Of a stretch of DNA of 33,177 nucleotides, positions 31,370 to 33,177 are shown piece after piece (the stretch's first letter is position 1; the number at the start of each line of letters is the position of its first letter). The DNA is from an uncultured Ruminococcus sp. (GTDB taxonomy: Bacteria; Bacillota_A; Clostridia; Oscillospirales; Acutalibacteraceae), in assembly GCA_902798605.1 (NCBI GenBank), contig CADBXH010000012.1, positions 1 to 33,177 on the forward strand, read 5' to 3'. Both the position numbers and the translations under genes were made by a program. The notes under the pieces were generated by a model. The model was given only the letters and a program-made list of their open reading frames with translations, had not been told where the DNA came from and made no database searches.

Positions 31370-32193
31370 CACAACAGCTCCCTGTAAATCTCGTTTTTCT
31401 TAAAGCCTGTCATTTCGGCGGCGCTTTTTGCGGCGACGGTCGGTTTTTCGCCGTTTTCTATAAGCTTTTTGGCGAGCTCGACCGCGTATTCGAGCGTGTA
31501 GTTTTCTTCCGGTTCCGCCTCTTTTGCGCCCTCGAGCACAAGCACCAGCTCGCCCTTAACAGAGCCGTCGGCGTAGTTTTCGGCGGCGTATTTGGTGGTG
31601 GTGCGGATGACTTCTTCGTGAATCTTGGTAAGCTCGCGCACGATGCTCAGCTTGCGGTCGCCGAAGGTTGAATAAAGGTCGCGCAGGGTGGCGGGCAGCT
31701 TGTGCGGAGCCTCGTAAAAAATCATAGTTCTGCGCTCGTTTTTAAGGCTTTGCAGGTGCTCGCTGCGGCTCTTTTTGTTGACGCTCAAAAAGCCTTCAAA
31801 GCAAAACCTGCCCGTTTCCAGACCCGACACCGCAAGCGCGGAGATAACCGCGCTCGGTCCGGGGATAACAATGGTTTTTATACCTCGCTCCTCGCAGAGC
31901 TTTACAAGATCCTCGCCGGGGTCGGAGATACACGGCATACCCGCGTCGGTGACGACGGCGCAGTTTTCGCCCTGCTCTATCCGCGCGCAGATAACCTCTC
32001 CGCGTTCACGCTTGTTGTGCTCGTAGTAGCTCACCATCGGCTTTTTTATCCCGAGGTGGTTAAGAAGCTTAAGCGTGACGCGAGTGTCCTCGGCGGCGAT
32101 GAAATCGACCTCGCCGAGCGTCTGTGCCGCGCGGGGAGAGAGGTCGGACAAATTGCCGATCGGCGTGCCCGTAACATATAAAATTCCGCTCAT
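31369..32193 (-). CDS. rsmI: 16S rRNA (cytidine-1402-2'-O)-methyltransferase
   Basis: A 274-residue SAM-dependent methyltransferase of the tetrapyrrole-methylase fold. It shows GTPIGNLSDLSPRA, the AEDTR motif, TDAGMPCISDPG and VIPGPSAVISALAVSG, all diagnostic of RsmI. It modifies C1402 in the decoding centre of 16S rRNA. The C-terminal extension (PTVAAKSAAEMTGFKKNEIY) is normal for the family. It starts 11 bp after the trmN6-like gene, an arrangement also seen in Bacillus (yabB-rsmI region). Confidence 0.96.
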   Translation of the reverse strand: MSGILYVTGTPIGNLSDLSPRAAQTLGEVDFIAAEDTRVTLKLLNHLGIKKPMVSYYEHNKRERGEVICARIEQGENCAVVTDAGMPCISDPGEDLVKLCEERGIKTIVIPGPSAVISALAVSGLETGRFCFEGFLSVNKKSRSEHLQSLKNERRTMIFYEAPHKLPATLRDLYSTFGDRKLSIVRELTKIHEEVIRTTTKYAAENYADGSVKGELVLVLEGAKEAEPEENYTLEYAVELAKKLIENGEKPTVAAKSAAEMTGFKKNEIYRELL

Positions 32194-32204
32194 AATATCA
32201 GTCC

Positions 32205-32933
32205 TTATGATTTGTAGTCGCCGTAGATCTCGAGCATTTCGGCGGAGAAATCTCCGTTTTCGTCCTCGATAAACAGCGTGGGCATAACGTCAAGATAGCC
32301 CTTGTTGCCGTTTTTTCTGCCCTCAAGCAAAAACAGCTTCGGCGCCTTTGATTTGCGCTGCTGCACAAGCCTCAATCGCTTTGGTTCGATCGAAAACCTG
32401 CGCATACTCTCCATAATGTCCGCCAGCCGTTCGGGGCGTTGACAAACGCAGAACCTGCCGCCGAATTGTAAGAGTTTTGAAGCTGCCTCGCAAATATCGT
32501 CAAACGTGCACTCGGTCTCGTGCCGTGCGATCTGTTTTGCGCTCTCGGGGTTTTGTATTCCCGAGCCGCTCAGCTTGTACGGCGGATTGCACGCGACGAG
32601 GTCGTAAAAGCCGAAGCTCAGCTTCCCCTGAAGCTCGCGCAGATCGGAGTTTATCACATTCATTTTATCGCCGAAGCCGTTAAGCTCAACGCTTTTTTGC
32701 GCGAGCGTACAGGCGTTTTGCTGTATCTCTACGGCGTCAACGGTCAAATTTCTCTCCCTTTTGAGCCAGATCAGCGGGATAGTGCCGCAGCCCGTGCCCA
32801 AATCGACGCATTTTTTGCCGCTTTTGGGCATAGAAAAATCCGCGAGCAAAATCGTGTCGGTAGAAAAATGATAGCTTTTTGATACATATATTTTTACGCC
32901 GCAGCCGAGCGGTTCAAGGTGTATATCGTTCAT
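32205..32933 (-). CDS. tRNA1(Val) A37 N6-methyltransferase-like protein
   Basis: A 242-residue class I SAM-dependent methyltransferase of the TrmN6/YabB group (COG4123). The SAM-binding motif is VDLGTGCGTIPL; the adenine-methylating motif is NPPY in ACNPPYKLSGSGI. The C-terminal KAPKLFLLEGRKNG block is typical of the YabB branch. The likely target is an adenine in tRNA or other RNA; E. coli TrmN6 acts on tRNA-Val A37, but the substrate in this lineage is not certain. It is the first gene of the operon, with AAAAGGA before ATG 32933. Confidence 0.88.
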   Translation of the reverse strand: MNDIHLEPLGCGVKIYVSKSYHFSTDTILLADFSMPKSGKKCVDLGTGCGTIPLIWLKRERNLTVDAVEIQQNACTLAQKSVELNGFGDKMNVINSDLRELQGKLSFGFYDLVACNPPYKLSGSGIQNPESAKQIARHETECTFDDICEAASKLLQFGGRFCVCQRPERLADIMESMRRFSIEPKRLRLVQQRKSKAPKLFLLEGRKNGNKGYLDVMPTLFIEDENGDFSAEMLEIYGDYKS

Positions 32934-32964
32934 ATAAAAATCCTTTTAACACTTAATTGGTTTA

Positions 32965-32993
32965 ATTATACTACATTATTCTTTTCGGGGCAA
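32965..32993 (-). promoter_or_regulatory. Promoter of trmN6-rsmI-folC
   Basis: Minus-strand TTGCCC (32988-32993), a 17-bp spacer and TATAAT (32965-32970), about 30 bp before the ATG. Confidence 0.7.
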
Positions 32994-33000
32994 GGACAAA

Positions 33001-33031
33001 TAAAAACGGCAAGGCGTAAAAACCTTGCCGT
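33001..33031 (-). terminator. Terminator of the ferredoxin gene
   Basis: Minus-strand stem ACGGCAAGG/CCTTGCCGT (33023-33031 with 33006-33014 on the plus strand) with an 8-base loop and a T run toward 33001. Confidence 0.88.
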
Positions 33032-33070
33032 CTGTGTACATTGTACAATCTTTTTGGCTGAATTGCCGGA

Positions 33071-33177
33071 TTAGCCCTCCTGGGGAGCACCTACAGGACA
33101 AGCGTCTGCGCAAGAACCGCAGTCAACGCAAGCGTCAGCGTCGATCACATACTTGCCGTCACCCTCAGAAATAGCTG
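33071..33177 (-). CDS. 2[4Fe-4S] ferredoxin, C-terminal part
   Basis: The last 34 residues of a small ferredoxin enter from the right edge. They contain the cluster motif CVDCGSCADACPVGA (CxxCxxCxxxCP) and the short ending PQEG, typical of about 56-residue clostridial ferredoxins that carry electrons in anaerobic metabolism. The first cluster motif is outside the window. The gene ends before a strong terminator and is a separate transcript from the trmN6 operon. Confidence 0.92.
   Translation of the reverse strand, partial: AISEGDGKYVIDADACVDCGSCADACPVGAPQEG

Overview
The window looks like a chromosomal stretch of an endospore-lineage Clostridia, most likely an Oscillospirales/Ruminococcaceae-type gut anaerobe. 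The reasons are a complete spoIIA sporulation operon, a tryptophan T-box leader, a fruR-fruK-fruA operon, AT-rich intergenic DNA with sigma-A style promoters, and GC-moderate coding DNA with strong Shine-Dalgarno sites. The genus is inferred from style and gene content, not from a search.

Layout. 1-2440 (minus): fructose PTS operon fruR-fruK-fruA (fruA runs off the left edge), with an extended -10 promoter and two matching inverted repeats that look like operators. 2484-3116 (plus): a single gene for a degenerate YbeY-like protein, then a terminator. 3155-6564 (plus): three coupled genes, a cytosolic BMP-type binding protein with a ParB-like N-terminal region, a metallophosphoesterase and an MBL-fold hydrolase. 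6630-8530 (plus): Trp T-box leader and a stand-alone trpB. 8539-10597 (minus): MFS transporter, a one-TM low-complexity repeat protein and a small membrane protein, joined by stop/start overlaps. 10831-12476 (plus): an asparagine-synthetase-like protein whose glutaminase domain has lost its N-terminus. 12478-14971 (minus): glpK and a monoglyceride-lipase-like hydrolase. 15059-16156 (plus): lipoprotein with an Ig-like domain. 16160-17054 (minus): DUF2812-like membrane protein.

17146-27295 (plus) is the most interesting region: about 10 kb of tightly packed, co-directional genes for acyl-chain handling. They are an AMP-dependent ligase fused to a carrier domain, two PlsC-type acyltransferases, a second AMP-dependent ligase, a free acyl carrier protein, a frameshifted LRAT/NC-domain acyltransferase, an alpha/beta hydrolase, a DegV/FakB-like fatty-acid binder, a FakA-like fatty-acid kinase, and a hydrolase with Cys at the nucleophile position. 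Read together, this resembles a dissected Aas-type acyl-activation and lysolipid-reacylation system joined to a FakAB-like kinase. The product is unknown. A simple-sequence repeat patch (27296-27470) separates it from another membrane-anchored hydrolase (27514-28563).

28560-29936 (minus) is spoIIAA-spoIIAB-sigF, which controls forespore-specific transcription. 30012-32993 (minus) is a trmN6-like methyltransferase, rsmI and folC. A ferredoxin gene (minus) enters at the right edge. I found no tRNA, rRNA, CRISPR array, transposase or prophage gene.
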